A stretch of 64,000 bases of DNA from Gnomoniopsis sp. IMI 355080 (GCA_027946555.1 JAPEVC010000074.1:62001-126000), one strand, 5' to 3'; positions 10,145 to 22,019 are shown, counted from the first letter of the stretch. Program-made: numbers and translations. Notes: a model not told the origin generated them from the letters alone.

Positions 10145-12255
10145 TGTTGCGCGTTTACTTGTCGCGTAGATACTGAAATTGCGACCGCGAGGGGAAAAGG
10201 TTGAGATATAGGTTGAAAGTTGGCAGGGCGTGAGATGTTGTTGGCGGCGAGGGTGAAGTTCAGTCTCGCGACGCAGTCAAATGGATTTCGATGCGGCTCT
10301 AGAACCCAGCGACCCCAGCTTCAGCCACTAAGAGTGGATACAAGCCGAGGCTGACCAATCCATATTTCTGGAATACGCCACATTACAAAGTGTTCACTCA
10401 TGAGAATTACCCTGGGGCGTTGCTTTTTTTTTTTTTTTTTTTTTTTTTCCAACGCTCATATACAATACAGTACCTCTGAGTTGACTCGCAGCTCGGTTAT
10501 TTTGAGATGGCGGTGATGCCTTGCGCGCTGCGTGTACGCTTGTTTCTTGTTCGCTTGACCATCTTCTCGGTGGCTCAGCATGGGCAGTTTTGCTGCCGCA
10601 GACAACACAAGCCATACCCGTGCCCTCAACCATGAACCAGATTGAAACCCATTTTTTGCACATTTATTTGAGACTGCTCTATTCACTGCTACCAGCACTT
10701 ATATATGCGTGCCCAGAAGCCATGCTTGTCCATGCGACAATCTCCATTTCGATCATGAGGACACGCCTTTCACTGCAAGCGTGTGTAGTGTTGTCCCGGA
10801 ACGACGAGATCGATTGCTGGGCGAAATTTCCAAAAGAAAAGCGCTAATCATACTGCCAATATGGGGCAGCGGACTGTTCGAATGGATACGATGAGGTTTG
10901 CACGGAGAGCATCTTTTCAGACTTACACTCAGCCGAAGTTAAATAATTCCAGGTCATCTCCGGGAACCCCTCCGTTCATTCGCCACAGAGGCTGTGCAGC
11001 TGTGAATAATGCAAGACGTCCTTGTTTAAATGAACATTGAAATTACAGAGTTGAAAGATTGCTTCCACGTTAAGAAATGAACAAGTAGGGAAGCCTCAAA
11101 GTGCCATTCATCGCTCTCACAGTAGTGCTCCACAGGCGTCCAGGCGTCCAGTATCAGGCAACTAAAAGTAAAAGAGCCAGGCAAGCAATCCGGTTTGTTC
11201 AACAATTCAAGTTACACTGCATGGTAGCAGGATCGTCAGTGGTCCGGATCCAGCTGAGCTATCGCTTCCACGGGAAACGATTAGTCGCCGTTCAGATGGC
11301 TTATGTATAGTTAGTCCATAGCATAAGTCTGCAATTGACTTCGGTGGAACGGAGGTGTTAGCGTGAGTGGAACAAGCCATGAGTCCACATGTGGTACCTA
11401 GGTAGATCCGGATGGAGAGGCCGTACCCAGAAATCTGTATCATTTGGTGCGATCGACATAACCATGCTATGCCGTGCATCTTTTGGCCACATCCATCGAG
11501 GCTGGCATATCCGTTGTCTTGGAAGCTGCCACTAGCTTTTTGACAACAGATTTCTTCAAAGTAATGCCTTTGCTGCCCGAGATTGGAAGGGTCGCCCAGT
11601 GGTGCCAGAATGCTGCCAAAAGTATATCCGAATTGACTTGCGTACGTGCTGTGCTCTAGGGGAACGTGGCGGTAGGCATGTCGAATCAAGAAATCCTTGG
11701 AGGGGAAACAGCTTCACCCCTGTCGTGCCTGCGCTCCTGCAGCACAAGCTGGGTCAGAGTTCAAACAGGCCTGGGTAGGTCCCTTGCTGTTATCACCCCA
11801 GCTACCATAGTACCTCCATGGGAATACGTCACACTATCCCAGCAGCATGGACATTGGACAGGTTGTCGAACACAGCCTGCTTTCTTGATGAGACTCCAGG
11901 AAACCAAGCTGAACCCTGCCAGCCACCACCCTAAACTCCTCACAACTTAAGCTTCGTCGACTGCCTGACGCTATTCCTCTGGGTTTATTTCTGCGCATTC
12001 CCCCCCCCCTCCCTCCGTCTCCTTCTACCCACAAAGAGGCCTCACTTTGGTCAGCGAGGTGTGCGAAGCCTCTGCTCACCTTGCACTCAGTCAGAACACT
12101 TGGCATTGCTTTTGATTTTACAGCCAGGCTGTGAACCTCCCAATCCCCTCCAAAACGTCGCTTGCACCTTGTCCTTCAGCTTCGACAGCTTCGTTTGATC
12201 GTCAATTGACTCTCATCAACAACCGCTGCTTCTGCAGCTAGCTTGTCAATCCAAT
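10145..12255. other. Intergenic region between divergent genes, 2.1 kb
   Basis: Contains the promoters of the U2AF gene (-) and the tricalbin gene (+). Visible content: a 25-nt T run at 10424-10448, a direct duplication (caggcgtccaggcgtcc) near 11134, an ACCTAGGTAG motif near 11396, and a C-rich pyrimidine stretch at about 11995-12030 upstream of the tricalbin start. A 160-codon minus-strand frame at 11207-11689 lacks coding character and I do not call it. Confidence 0.55.
10424..10448. repeat. Poly(T) tract
   Basis: Twenty-five consecutive T residues. Without flanking duplications or a recognisable element upstream it is better read as a homopolymer than as the tail of a retroposon. Confidence 0.85.
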
Positions 12256-15200
12256 ATGGCGACTGAAGTGTCAGCCAACGAGCTCAAACAGCAGGGTGCT
12301 TTGGAGGCATCACGCGACCCAGAAAGCTCGGTTACCGCCGAGGATGCTGAGAAAAAGGTCCTTGAGGAGACCAGGGCGGCCGGGGTGGACGCCTTCCGCT
12401 TCGACCCTGATGCCACTCCTGCAGAGAAGAAGGCGCAAGCACGAGAGGTGAGCAGAAGTTCCAAATGTTGCGGGCCTATACCTGCTAACAACCTTTGGTG
12501 ACAGGCTGTGCCAGAAGGCTTTCATTCTAAGCGAAAGAAAGGAGTTGCCTTGGTGACCGATCGAGACGATGGCAGCAAGCCTGACTACGACCTTCCTGTC
12601 GACGACAAGGCTGGCGCGATCGAAGTGGCTAAAGATGCCGATGGGAAAGACACGGCGGGCGAGAAAGATGGTGCACCGGTGATGGGTCCTCAGACAGGCT
12701 GGGCACCTCAATTCGGGTGGCCTACGGAATCCGCCATGGAAGGCGAGAGCCTGCTGGACCACCAGACTTGGCTGGAGGGCAAGATCCCGGACAAATTCTA
12801 CGGCGGTCAGTTGAGGATGATGCTTCCTATGCGCGTATTTCCCGTCCAGCTCCTCGGCTAATTATGAGATTTCCAGATTGGTATTACAACGCCGCTGTGA
12901 TTGCATTCGCCTGCATTTCTTCATGGTTTGTGGCTGTCTTGGGAGGTGGCCTCGGCTGGGTTTTCCTCGTTATGGCCTGCTGTGCAACTTACTACCGGAC
13001 CTCACTGCGACGAGTTCGCCGCAATTTTCGAGACGACCTGAATCGCGAACTGTCACTGAAGAGGCTAGAGACGGACACAGAGTCTCTTGAATGGATCAAC
13101 TCGTTCTTGGTCAAATTCTGGCCCATCTATCAGCCTGTATTGGCAGCGACTATTATTAGCTCTGTGGATCAGGTTCTCAGCGGTGCGACTCCCGGATTCC
13201 TCGACAGTCTTCGTCTGAAGGAATTCACCCTTGGATCCAAACCTCCACGCATGGAACATGTCAAGACCTATCCAAGAGCCGAGGATGACGTGGTCATTAT
13301 GGACTGGAAGTTCAGCTTCACTCCAAACGACACAGCCGACATGACCTACCGTCAGATGAAGAGCAAGATCAACCCAAAAATCATTCTCGAAATTCGAATT
13401 GGCAAGGCAATGATCAGCAAGGGTCTGGATGTCATCGTCGAGGACATGGCTTTCTCTGGTATCATGCGGCTGAAGATCAAATTGCAGCTTCCCTTTCCCC
13501 ATGTCGAAAAGGTGGAAATGAGCTTCCTGGAACGGCCGACCATCGACTATGTATGCAAGCCTCTTGGTGGTGAGACTCTCGGTTTCGATATCAACTTCAT
13601 TCCCGGTCTAGAGAGCTTCATTCTTGAACAGATACACGGCAACCTGGCGCCGATGATGTATGCACCCAACGTATTTCCCATCGAAGTTGCAAAGATGCTC
13701 GCAGGCTCTCCGGTCGATCAGGCTATTGGAGTCATCGCACTTACTCTCCACGGTGCTCAAGGACTCAAGAACCCTGACAATTTCTCTGGAAACCCGGATC
13801 CTTATGCGGTTGTCACTCTAAACAAAAGAGCGCCATTGGCACAATCGAAGACCGTCAAGGACACACCCAATCCACGGTGGAATGAAACACACTACATAAT
13901 TGTTACTTCATTCAATGACTCTTTGGACATCGAAGTCTTTGACTGGAACGAATTCCGCAAAGACAAGTCCCTCGGCACTGCATCGTTCCCCCTTGAAAAT
14001 ATCGAGGAAATCTACGAGCACGAGAACGAACGTTTGGAAGTCAAGTCAGGCGGCAAGGCTCGTGGTGCACTAAATTGCGACATACGCTTCTTCCCCGTCC
14101 TGACACCTACCAAAGGCCCGGATGACGTGGAGGAGCCACTGCCGGATCTAAACACTGGTATTCTACGCTTCAACGTGGAACAAGCGAAGGATCTCGATGG
14201 CTCGAAGAGTCTTGTTGGTCAGCTGAATCCTTATGCGATTCTCCTACTCAATGGCAAAGAAATCCATACTACGAAGAAGTTGAAGCGAACCAACAACCCA
14301 ATCTGGGACAATGGTTCGAAGGAGATTTTGATCACAGATCGGGCAGTTGCGAAACTTGGAGTCGTTATCAAGGATGAGCGCGAGCTGGCTGGTGATCAGG
14401 TCCTTGGAACATACCAGATTAAGCTGATAGACATGCTTGACTTGATGGATAAGGGGCAAGACTGGTACAATCTGTCTGGTGCCAAGACAGGCAAGGTAAA
14501 GATGCAAGCGCAGTGGCGACCCGTTGCCCTGTCTGGTGTGGTGGCCGGAACTGGAGGCTACCAAACTCCCATCGGAGTCATGCGATTTCACTTCCAGAGC
14601 GCATCGAGCCTCCGAAACTTCGAGGCCATGGGCAAATCGGACCCGTATGTGCGAGTATCAAATTCTGGTATCGAAAGAGCTCGTACGGTCACCCATCGGA
14701 ATACACTCAATCCAGACTGGGACGAAGTGTTGTATGTTCCTGTGCATTCCGTACGGGAGAGGCTTCAGCTGGAGGTCATGGACGCCGAGAAGATGGGCAA
14801 AGATCGCAGTCTTGGACTCGTGGATGTCGCTGCATCAGAATACATGCACCAAGACGATACCGGCGAATATTTGGTGCACGATGCGAAAACACTTCACGAG
14901 GAAGGCCTGCGTCTTCATGGAAAGGGCACTGCCAAGGGTCTATTGAAATTCACAGCGGCCTTCTATCCCACACTCAACATTGCCGATCCCGATGACGAAG
15001 AGGAAGAGGAGAAAGAAGCAGAGAAAGAGGCCGAAGTTGCGGCTGCTCAAAACGGTGACGCGAAGAACTCTCTCGATGTACCGCGCTCGAATAATCCAGG
15101 AAAGTTCTCTGCCGCGGTTAATGGAAATGCCGATGCAGAACACGATTCATTACGGCCGAAGACACCTTCAACGCCGGTTTCGCCGTCGTTTGCTAGAAAA

Positions 15201-16957
15201 TCCCGAGATGAGAGGCGTCCGCCGAAGGTTCATCTTACTCCCCAGGAACTTCTCAAGCAAGAGTCTGGTCTCATTATTTTCAAGCTCATGGAGGCAGAAC
15301 TACCACGGAGCAACACTCGCGTCGAAGTCTTTGTTGACGACATGGCATTTCCCTCCTATGTGTCCTCGACAGCCAAGAACAGGACATGTTCCTTCGATGA
15401 GATTGGCGACTGTTTTGTTCGAGAGTTGGAGTTCTCCAAGTTGACCATCAAGATTAAAGAAAAGGGCGGAAAGCCTGGCGACGACGATAATGACCATACT
15501 CTGGCTAGGCTTACCGGGAATACACTGGATACCCTGAAGCAATGTTTGGTATGTAATACCGCCTGCCGAACTCGTTGTGGTGGTAGCTAACAACCTGCTA
15601 GAACAATCCCACGACTCTGAAAATGAAGGATGACGACGGAAAGCTCAGCTCCGTCAAAGTCAGCCTCAAATATGTCCCCGTCAAGATGCTGCTCGACCCC
15701 AGAGAGAGCATCAACAATATGGGCAATCTCCGAGTTGACGTGTTGGACGCGGTGGACCTGCCCTCCGCCGACTCCAACGGCAAGAGTGATCCTTTCTGCA
15801 AATTCGAACTCAATGGTGCAGAGGTTTTCAAGACCAAAACCCAGAAGAAAACACTCCATCCCGCTTGGAACGAGTTCTTCGAGGTCCCAATTCCTTCTCG
15901 GATCGCTGCCAAGTTTCGCGTCAATGTCTTGGACTGGGACTTTGCTGACAAGCCTGACTACCTTGGCGGTGCCGATATCAACCTGGATACACTAGAACCT
16001 TTCAAGGCTCAGGAGGTCAAACTCATCCTGGATGGAAAGTCAGGCTCTCTCAGATTGCGTCTCTTATTCCGTCCGGATTACGTGACGCGAAGCAAAATGG
16101 GTACTTCGACATTTTCGGGCACTTTCGCTGCGCCCGGCAGGATTGTCACTGGCGTTGCTGGTGCTCCAATCAAGGGCGCTACAGGTATCGTCCATGGTGT
16201 CGGGAAAGGGGCCTCGTTCATTAAGCGTGGGTTCACTGGTAGAAGGAAAGATAGCGAACTGTCTACATCATCACCGGCTTCTGGCCTAGCGGAGTCTCCT
16301 GTGGTTATCAATGGTGGCGACTCTACGAATAGCATATTGAAAAGGTCGTCTAAAATTGGGGGTATCGACGGCGACTTTTCACCCGACGCTTCTCCCACTC
16401 CGGCTTCTGGTGCGTCTGAAAGACACAACCGGACAACAAGTTTCGGCGCACAGTCCATGCACAGCGCCATTTTGCCCGGCTCCGGCGATGGCACAGCATC
16501 ATTCACCATCGTGTCGGCCTCTGGATACCCGCCATCTTCAGATGTGTACGTTGTTGTGCAGCAGAAGGCACCAAAGACCAAGACCATTGGCAAAACAAAG
16601 CACCACAAGGCATCTGATGGCGTTTTCAAATTCGGCGAGACCTTCAAATGCGTTTGCGCCCCAGAGGCTCAGTTCGCCCTGCAAGTCAAAGAGAACCACA
16701 CCTTCAAGGGCGATGAAGACCTAGGCGAGCAATTTTTGCCCGTGGACAACGACAACGAGAAGGAATACACGGTTGGGGAGGGTAGCGTTGTCGTCAAGAC
16801 AACCTTCACTCCTTCGGAGACGAATGGTGGCGCTGGCAGCCTCACGCCGGGGAGCCCATCGAGGCCGTTTTCTCGCCGGAGTTTCATGGGTAAAAGGGAA
16901 GCCAGGTCTGTGAGTCGGGCCAGCATGAGCAGGGATTCTCCCTCGCCGAATCCTTAG
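12256..16957 (+). CDS. Tricalbin-like SMP/C2-domain tether
   Basis: Extended-synaptotagmin/tricalbin family: an ER-anchored protein that binds the plasma membrane through C2 domains and moves lipid with its SMP domain. Four exons (12256-12447, 12505-12805, 12877-15548, 15602-16957) give 1506 residues. Order: acidic, Lys/Ala-rich N-terminus (1-160); hydrophobic hairpin about 168-208 (AAVIAFACISSWFVAVLGGG onward), the ER anchor; SMP domain about 225-435; C2 domains starting near 448, 592 and 731; a divergent C2-like unit near 958 after an acidic Glu/Lys linker; a C2 near 1095 (SDPFCKFELNG); and a final C2-like fold near 1352. Asp-containing calcium loops are clear in the first, third and fifth (NPDPYAVV, KSDPYVRV, KSDPFCKF). 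The second has LNPYAILL, so its calcium binding is doubtful. C-terminal tail Ser/Arg-rich. Strong family call. Confidence 0.95.
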
Positions 16958-18415
16958 AAAGGGCCGCTGAGTGGCGTATTCTCACGCGAGTCGCTGTTGT
17001 CGCCGCGTAACCCAAGCCTAGAACATTTGCCTGTGGTGGAATGAGAACTTGTCCTTTTTTCCTACTTTCTGTCCAATACCTATCTGTTTCTGCCTTTCTT
17101 TCTATTCCCTATTGTGGTGGATCAGGTGGGCAAAAGCAACGGATGTGGTTCCGTACGTGGGGAGATTGAAGCGCCTGCTCCCGGTGTATAGAGCTTTAGC
17201 TACACCGGCTTTGACTTCGAAATGCCTCTGGTCCCTACTGAGACTACCTTGCCTACTAGCCTGCTTGTAGATAAACTGCTAGTATGCTTGAATAATTAGC
17301 TTTAATGCCATGATCATGAACGCAAGACCTAGCACAAGAACTCTGCATGCCTTGCTCGAAGAGTTCGAACAGCGAAATCTGCCGACCAACATACTGTGGG
17401 GAGGTATGATGTGTGTAGCCCGTGACGACTCCACCGTGTTGACCATGACTTCTGGAATGTAAACATCAAGACTGGATGCTAAGTTATAAGGTACTGAGGC
17501 TTCTAGCTCACTGGATCCCGGAGCCTGCCAATCTCGTACGCCTCGGCCCAGGCCTGAATATCGCTCTCGATACCTTTCGATCAGCGGGAGTCCAAGAACC
17601 CGCTCACAAGATCCGTGAATTGGCGGACGAATCCATAGATGAGAGAGATGTTTTTGTGGGGGGAGGGGGTTAGGTTACCATACAAAAAAAAAAAATTAGA
17701 AGCAAACAAGATCAATTAGAAAAAAGGGAACAGCAACAAAGACTATATATAAGCTTGTAAATCATCAGGAAAGAAACATGGAAATCGCCAGCCACCTCTC
17801 CTATCGCTGGACGGTCGAGGTTCTTTTTCTGTGGGCATTTCTTTGCATGAGCGTCGTGTGGTTATACCAGCGGGATTACAGTGGTGTTTCCTAGAGATGT
17901 TGGCAGCTTTGGATTCCGTAAGAGAATATATCATAGACGTCAAGTATTCTTCGGATCTAAAGAGTATATTTATCGTAGTATTGTTGACTTATGGCAGACT
18001 AATTACAATCTGGGAAGAATCTCAAATCTCTCACAGTTTGGCTTGAGCAACATCAGCATTCTTCGCGAGGCGCATGGCTCGTATCTAGAGTGCTGCAAGT
18101 ACGTGACTTGTCTCCACACGTACATGCACAAAACGCATTCTCCGCACTTCGGCAAGTTTCTTGAGGTGACGAGAGCTCCCTGCTAATCTACTGAGCGAGT
18201 CGAGGAGCCCGTGAATTGACTACTCCTTGTGTCGGAGCATCATTTTCTCTCGACCATATAAATCGTATTTATACGACGCAATCGCTATTCTCGACAACTT
18301 GATATCCGTTAGAAGGTCTCAATATCAAAGCTCGCTCTACGACAGCCAGGCTTGGCCTCAACAGAGTGTGGAAGAATCGCAACAGCAACATCAACCACAA
18401 CGTACACGAGAGACA
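16958..18415. other. Intergenic, contains an A-rich run
   Basis: 3' region of the tricalbin gene and 5' region of the SDR gene. Contains a G-rich run at 17658-17670 and an A-run of about 12 at 17684-17695. The frame of the SDR is open upstream to 18227, but without an ATG. Confidence 0.55.
18256..18263 (+). promoter_or_regulatory. Possible TATA box of the SDR gene
   Basis: The sequence ATATAAAT lies 153-160 nt upstream of the ATG at 18416, a plausible distance for a fungal gene with an Ala/Gln-rich 5' UTR region. Sequence match only. Confidence 0.3.
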
Positions 18416-19234
18416 ATGGCTCCACCTTGGCGAATCCTGGCCGGCAAGACAGCTTGCATCACGGGAGGCACCACAGGCATTGGTCGAGCTATTACTCTGG
18501 AATATTTGCGGCAAGGCTGCAACGTCGCGGTGAATCATCTTGGCCTTCAAAGGGATGAGGCTTTGGAAAGGAGTCTACATGAGGAGGCCCGGAAAATTCA
18601 GAGCGAACCATCGACATTTCAGGCACCAGCAGGCAGCTTAATAGATGTGGTCGGCGACGTCTCAGATCCTCAGACGGGAGAAATACTCGTAGGCGAGGCG
18701 GTCAAGACATGGGGCAAGCTGGATGTCTTCGTGGCCAATGCGGGCATCTTCAAGCCGTGCGACTTCCTCAAAATCGACAAAGCCATGTTCGACATGTCTA
18801 TGCGCGTAAACGTCAACGGAGCATTTTACGCGTGTCAGGCGGCCTCACGGCAGATGGTCAAGCAGGGACACGGTGGTGCCATCATTGGTATCTCGTCCAT
18901 CAGCGCGCTCGTCGGCGGTGGCAAGCAGGTTCACTATACGCCAACCAAGGCGGCGATTTTGTCAATGATGCAGAGCATGGCTATCGCACTGGCCAAGGAC
19001 AAGATTCGTTGCAATGCGTTGCTTCCAGGGACGGTGCACACACAACTTGCAGACGAGGATATGGCTATTCCGGAGAAGGTCAAGTACCTTGAGCATCGCA
19101 TTCCATGGGGAAGGGTGGGAAGGCCCGAAGACATGGCTGGTCCCGCTGTGTTCTTGGCAAGCGATGAGCTGAGCGGCTATGTCACGGGCTCGCAATTGCT
19201 GGCCGACGGCGGGATGTTTGTGCATCTGCAGTAA
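18416..19234 (+). CDS. Short-chain dehydrogenase, L-rhamnose-1-dehydrogenase-like
   Basis: Single-exon NAD(P)-dependent classical SDR of 272 residues. Nucleotide-binding motif TGGTTGIG at 16-23, NAG at 108-110, catalytic Ser in ISSISAL (about 161-163), Tyr174 and Lys178 in YTPTK, and the C-terminal GGMFVHLQ. Along its length it resembles the fungal L-rhamnose 1-dehydrogenase (Rha1/Lra1) of Scheffersomyces stipitis, including QMVKQGxGG, SSISALVGG and the C-terminal DGGxFVxLQ, so oxidation of L-rhamnose to L-rhamnono-1,4-lactone is the likely reaction. I see no lactonase, dehydratase or aldolase of that pathway nearby. The ATG at 18416 is the first in frame. Other sugar-type SDR substrates remain possible. 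It is divergent to nothing: the next gene (GH10) converges on it. Confidence 0.85.
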   Translation: MAPPWRILAGKTACITGGTTGIGRAITLEYLRQGCNVAVNHLGLQRDEALERSLHEEARKIQSEPSTFQAPAGSLIDVVGDVSDPQTGEILVGEAVKTWGKLDVFVANAGIFKPCDFLKIDKAMFDMSMRVNVNGAFYACQAASRQMVKQGHGGAIIGISSISALVGGGKQVHYTPTKAAILSMMQSMAIALAKDKIRCNALLPGTVHTQLADEDMAIPEKVKYLEHRIPWGRVGRPEDMAGPAVFLASDELSGYVTGSQLLADGGMFVHLQ

Positions 19235-19726
19235 TGCAGAGCCCTGAGAAGAAGAGGAGGAAAAGAAGGATTCAGTGCTAGTCAATGAATACTAACCTAC
19301 CTACGTACCCAGGATGGGTATCTTGGTAGATCATTGTTGGGTACATCGAGGCATTTGATAGGACTGTATACACTTCCGGATACATAGCTATTGCTATGTC
19401 GGCCTCGCACCTCAGCTCTGGATTAGAAGATCCCCTCGTGAGAGTCTTGGTACTTCCACAGAAGGCAAGTAGGATTGTTTGGGTTCAGCGCTGATTGCAT
19501 CGTTCGTTTTCGCTACTTCGAAGACTAACTAGAAAGCACTCGGGAGTATCTCGCTAGTCATATCACATTCAAGTTGTAGATTCGAAGAAAGCGAGAGGCT
19601 GGACAAGTTTTCAAATTGTCCTAATTGATATGAAGTCCGAAGTAACCCTATTTCGGATATTTCAGTGCCTTTTGATACTCAACTCAAAGACTTCCTTTGC
19701 GTCGGTTTCCAATTGAACTCGTATTT
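19235..19726. other. Spacer between convergent genes
   Basis: Holds the 3' ends of the SDR (+) and GH10 (-) genes. It includes an AACCTACCTACGTACCC stretch near 19294-19310, one of the recurring TACCTA-type sequences in this window. No coding frame seen. Confidence 0.55.
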
Positions 19727-21285
19727 TCATATGGCCTCCGCAGCACCAGTAAGTGCTTCAAGACAACCATCATATGCAGCCTTCTTGACTAGAGGAGTAT
19801 CCGCACCATCCGGTTGAAAAAAGAGATCGGCATAGCCTTGGCCAGCAAAGGTGCTGGGAATCCACGAGTACGTGTCTAAGTCGAACAAGTCAGCATTACC
19901 CTTTGTCTGATTTTCATCCAATTGGTCTCGATGTTCATGGCATCAGATGCTCACCATCGAAATCCCACACAGTAACACCAACGCATCTCTTCACATTGGC
20001 ACAAGCCGCGACTGAACTGTAGTAGTCGAGAACCTGTTGCGCCTGGCTGGTGGCATTTGGAGGCAAGGCAGGTAGCCGCACATCAAGCTCGGTGATGACT
20101 ACATCCACATCCAGGGCTGTAAACGCGTTCATGTTTGTCTCTTGATCAGCTTGGCTCGGTGTCTGTCCGGCAATGAAATGCGACTCGAGGCCAACTCCGT
20201 CGATCTGGATGCCACGAGCTTTCAATTGAGAAACCAAAGTTTGGGCTGCAGTAGACTTGTTTCCGGGATATTCGATGTTGTAGTCATTGTAATATAATTT
20301 GACGTTAAGGTTGTTCTTTTTGACGGCTTTAGTGGCAGCATCGAACGCCATGAAGAAGTATTCTGAACCAATGACTTCAAGCCAAAGGTTGTCTGCGAAA
20401 GCCCCAGCAGGCGAGTCGCTCAAAGCCTCATTGACGACATCCTTAGTAGATTTCGAGTTAGCTTTGAGTCTAGCTCAGGGTGCGCATTGTACTTGCCCAA
20501 GAATAGCAACGGTCACCAAAGTGCTCTATGAGATTAGTTACGTGGTTTACGAGCACCGCCGATAGCGTCTCGTTCGTCCAGTTGACAGCAGGGGCAGTCA
20601 CCCAGTCCGGCAGCTGATTGTACCAGATTAGATTGTGGCAACGCACAAGCTTGCCAGAGGCCTCAGCAAGATCGAGAAAATAGTCGCCGCCTGTATAATT
20701 GAACACGTTCTGTTCGGGCTCAGTATATAGAAACTTCCGTCTCAAGTTAGTATTTCGCATATGGTAGCTATGTAGCCCATTGGATCCGAACCCACGAACC
20801 TTCATGATATTGGCTGCATTACTATGTCAATACGAGATGATTCTGCGGTCCGACTCTGGAATAGAGAACATACCTGGAGTGGCCTCCCCAAAGTCATGCG
20901 TATTGTTGAATTGTGCCATATAGTAGGGGTCGGTGATTTCCCCCGTCTGTGGTATATCCGCAGCGGTACCAAACCATAGCTTCCCGATAGCCTTAGCAGC
21001 ATCATCCAGACCATAGTTAGTAGCGGTCGCGGTGGCTACTAATGTTGTGCCGGTAGGGTTCTCGCTTGTCAACGAAGAAGCCGTGATTGTTGCCGAGCTG
21101 TTGCTATAAGCAGTGGTGAGACCTGCGGAAGTAGCCACAGAAGAAGCTGGACTTGGGCATTCAGCTGGGGCTGATACTGTGACAGTCTGAACCACGGTGA
21201 CAGCCTTGCTGGTATGTCCTTTAAAAGAGGTGGCCACTACCGGGACTACCAGGAGGCTGTATCCAAGAAGCGAACGAGGAAACAT
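19727..21285 (-). CDS. Secreted GH10 glycosidase (endo-1,4-beta-xylanase family), divergent active site
   Basis: Glycoside hydrolase family 10 protein of 432 residues, five exons: 20874-21285, 20800-20813, 20497-20733, 19955-20441, 19727-19875. An N-terminal signal peptide (LLGYSLLVVPVVATS) is followed by a Thr/Ser/Ala-rich linker to about residue 90 and then the barrel. Acid/base Glu226 in WDVVNEA and nucleophile Glu339 in ITELDVR are present, as are TPANIMK, YNDYN and the C-terminal VTVWDFDDTYSW. Exon 2 is only 14 nt (CCAATATCATGAAG). Intron 3 (20442-20496, 55 nt) has a GC donor (TGG|GCAAGT). Two usually conserved substrate-site residues are changed: the region normally WHSQ/WHNQ reads WYNQ, and the GxxQxH region reads GVGLESHF. 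It may therefore act on a substrate other than plain xylan; fungal tomatinases are also GH10. No CBM is visible. Confidence 0.9.
20442..20496 (-). other. GC-AG intron in the GH10 gene
   Basis: Donor TTGG|GCAAGT, acceptor CTACTAAG|GAT. It splits the catalytic motif between Trp221 and DVVNE; only this join restores WDVVNE. Length 55 nt. Confidence 0.8.
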
Positions 21286-22019
21286 TGCGAATACTAGCTA
21301 AGGCGCGAATGTCTTTAGAAGGATAGTAGCAGTACAGATGAAAGAATGTTAATATCTTGGCGAAGTCGAAAGAGCGTCTTGGCGAGTCTACATATACTCG
21401 ATACTGTTTTGCCCCTCGGGTCTACTCTACCTAGTCAGGCTGGTAGATAGCCTCAAAAGTATGTGAAGTGATGTCGGCTAAAATGACGCGGCTCACATGT
21501 GGCTGACATTTGACTATCCACAACTCCTGTACCATGATGCCGCCTCCAGAGCTAGACCAGGGGAGCACCTACGAACTGCTCAGTTGTCCGTGTATGCAGT
21601 CAGTAGTGCTGCGGGGCCCCGCATGCGTTTGTCAAGGAACAGCAGCAATTTCTGCACAAAGGCAGTGGATGGAGCAGCCGAACAGCTAGCCCAGGGTCGT
21701 CCGCCGGGTAAATTCACGACGCGTTAGCTCATATCCATCCTACCGACACGCTCAGATACGTCCGGAATTCCGGGTTACATTGGGTAAACGTGCCTGGGTA
21801 GGCACGTGGTGTGCAGATTATTCAGTGACATTCGCGGGCCCGGCCTGACGGATCTCATCTCCCTGCTCATTGGGAGCCGGCAACTCGGGGAAGTCTACCT
21901 AGTCTCTAAAAGATGGCTCACGAATTTCCATTCCTTGTAAAATTCCGTTGGGCTTGACCATGAACTCGTCGACGTCAGGACTATGGAGGTGTTTGTGCCC
22001 ACAAGCTTTGTAGTTCAGC
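21286..22019. other. Spacer upstream of the GH10 gene
   Basis: Promoter of the GH10 gene (-) and 3' region of bioDA (-). The GGGTAGGCACGTGG sequence near 21794 holds a CACGTG E-box-like palindrome, a possible bHLH site. No coding frame supported. Confidence 0.5.

Noticed and set aside
10424..10448. Poly(T) tract as the tail of a minus-strand retroposon
   Set aside because: No target-site duplication, reverse transcriptase or other element sequence adjacent.
11207..11689. 160-codon minus-strand frame
   Set aside because: Cys/Ser/His-rich with no pattern of secondary structure or motif; probably chance.
12806..12876. Reading straight through the second tricalbin intron (separate proteins ending at 12861)
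   Set aside because: A GTCAGT donor and TTCCAG acceptor join FYG|DWYYN in frame and continue the tricalbin fold; without splicing the N-terminal part ends in an unrelated tail.
18227..18415. 63-residue extension of the SDR
   Set aside because: Starts at TTG, is Ser/Gln-rich and unlike the family; the ATG at 18416 begins the conserved part.
20775..20800. tRNA B-box-like sequence GGGTTCGGATCC on the minus strand
   Set aside because: It lies in intron 2 of the GH10 gene, the flanks do not form a T-stem or acceptor stem, and no A-box is at the right distance.
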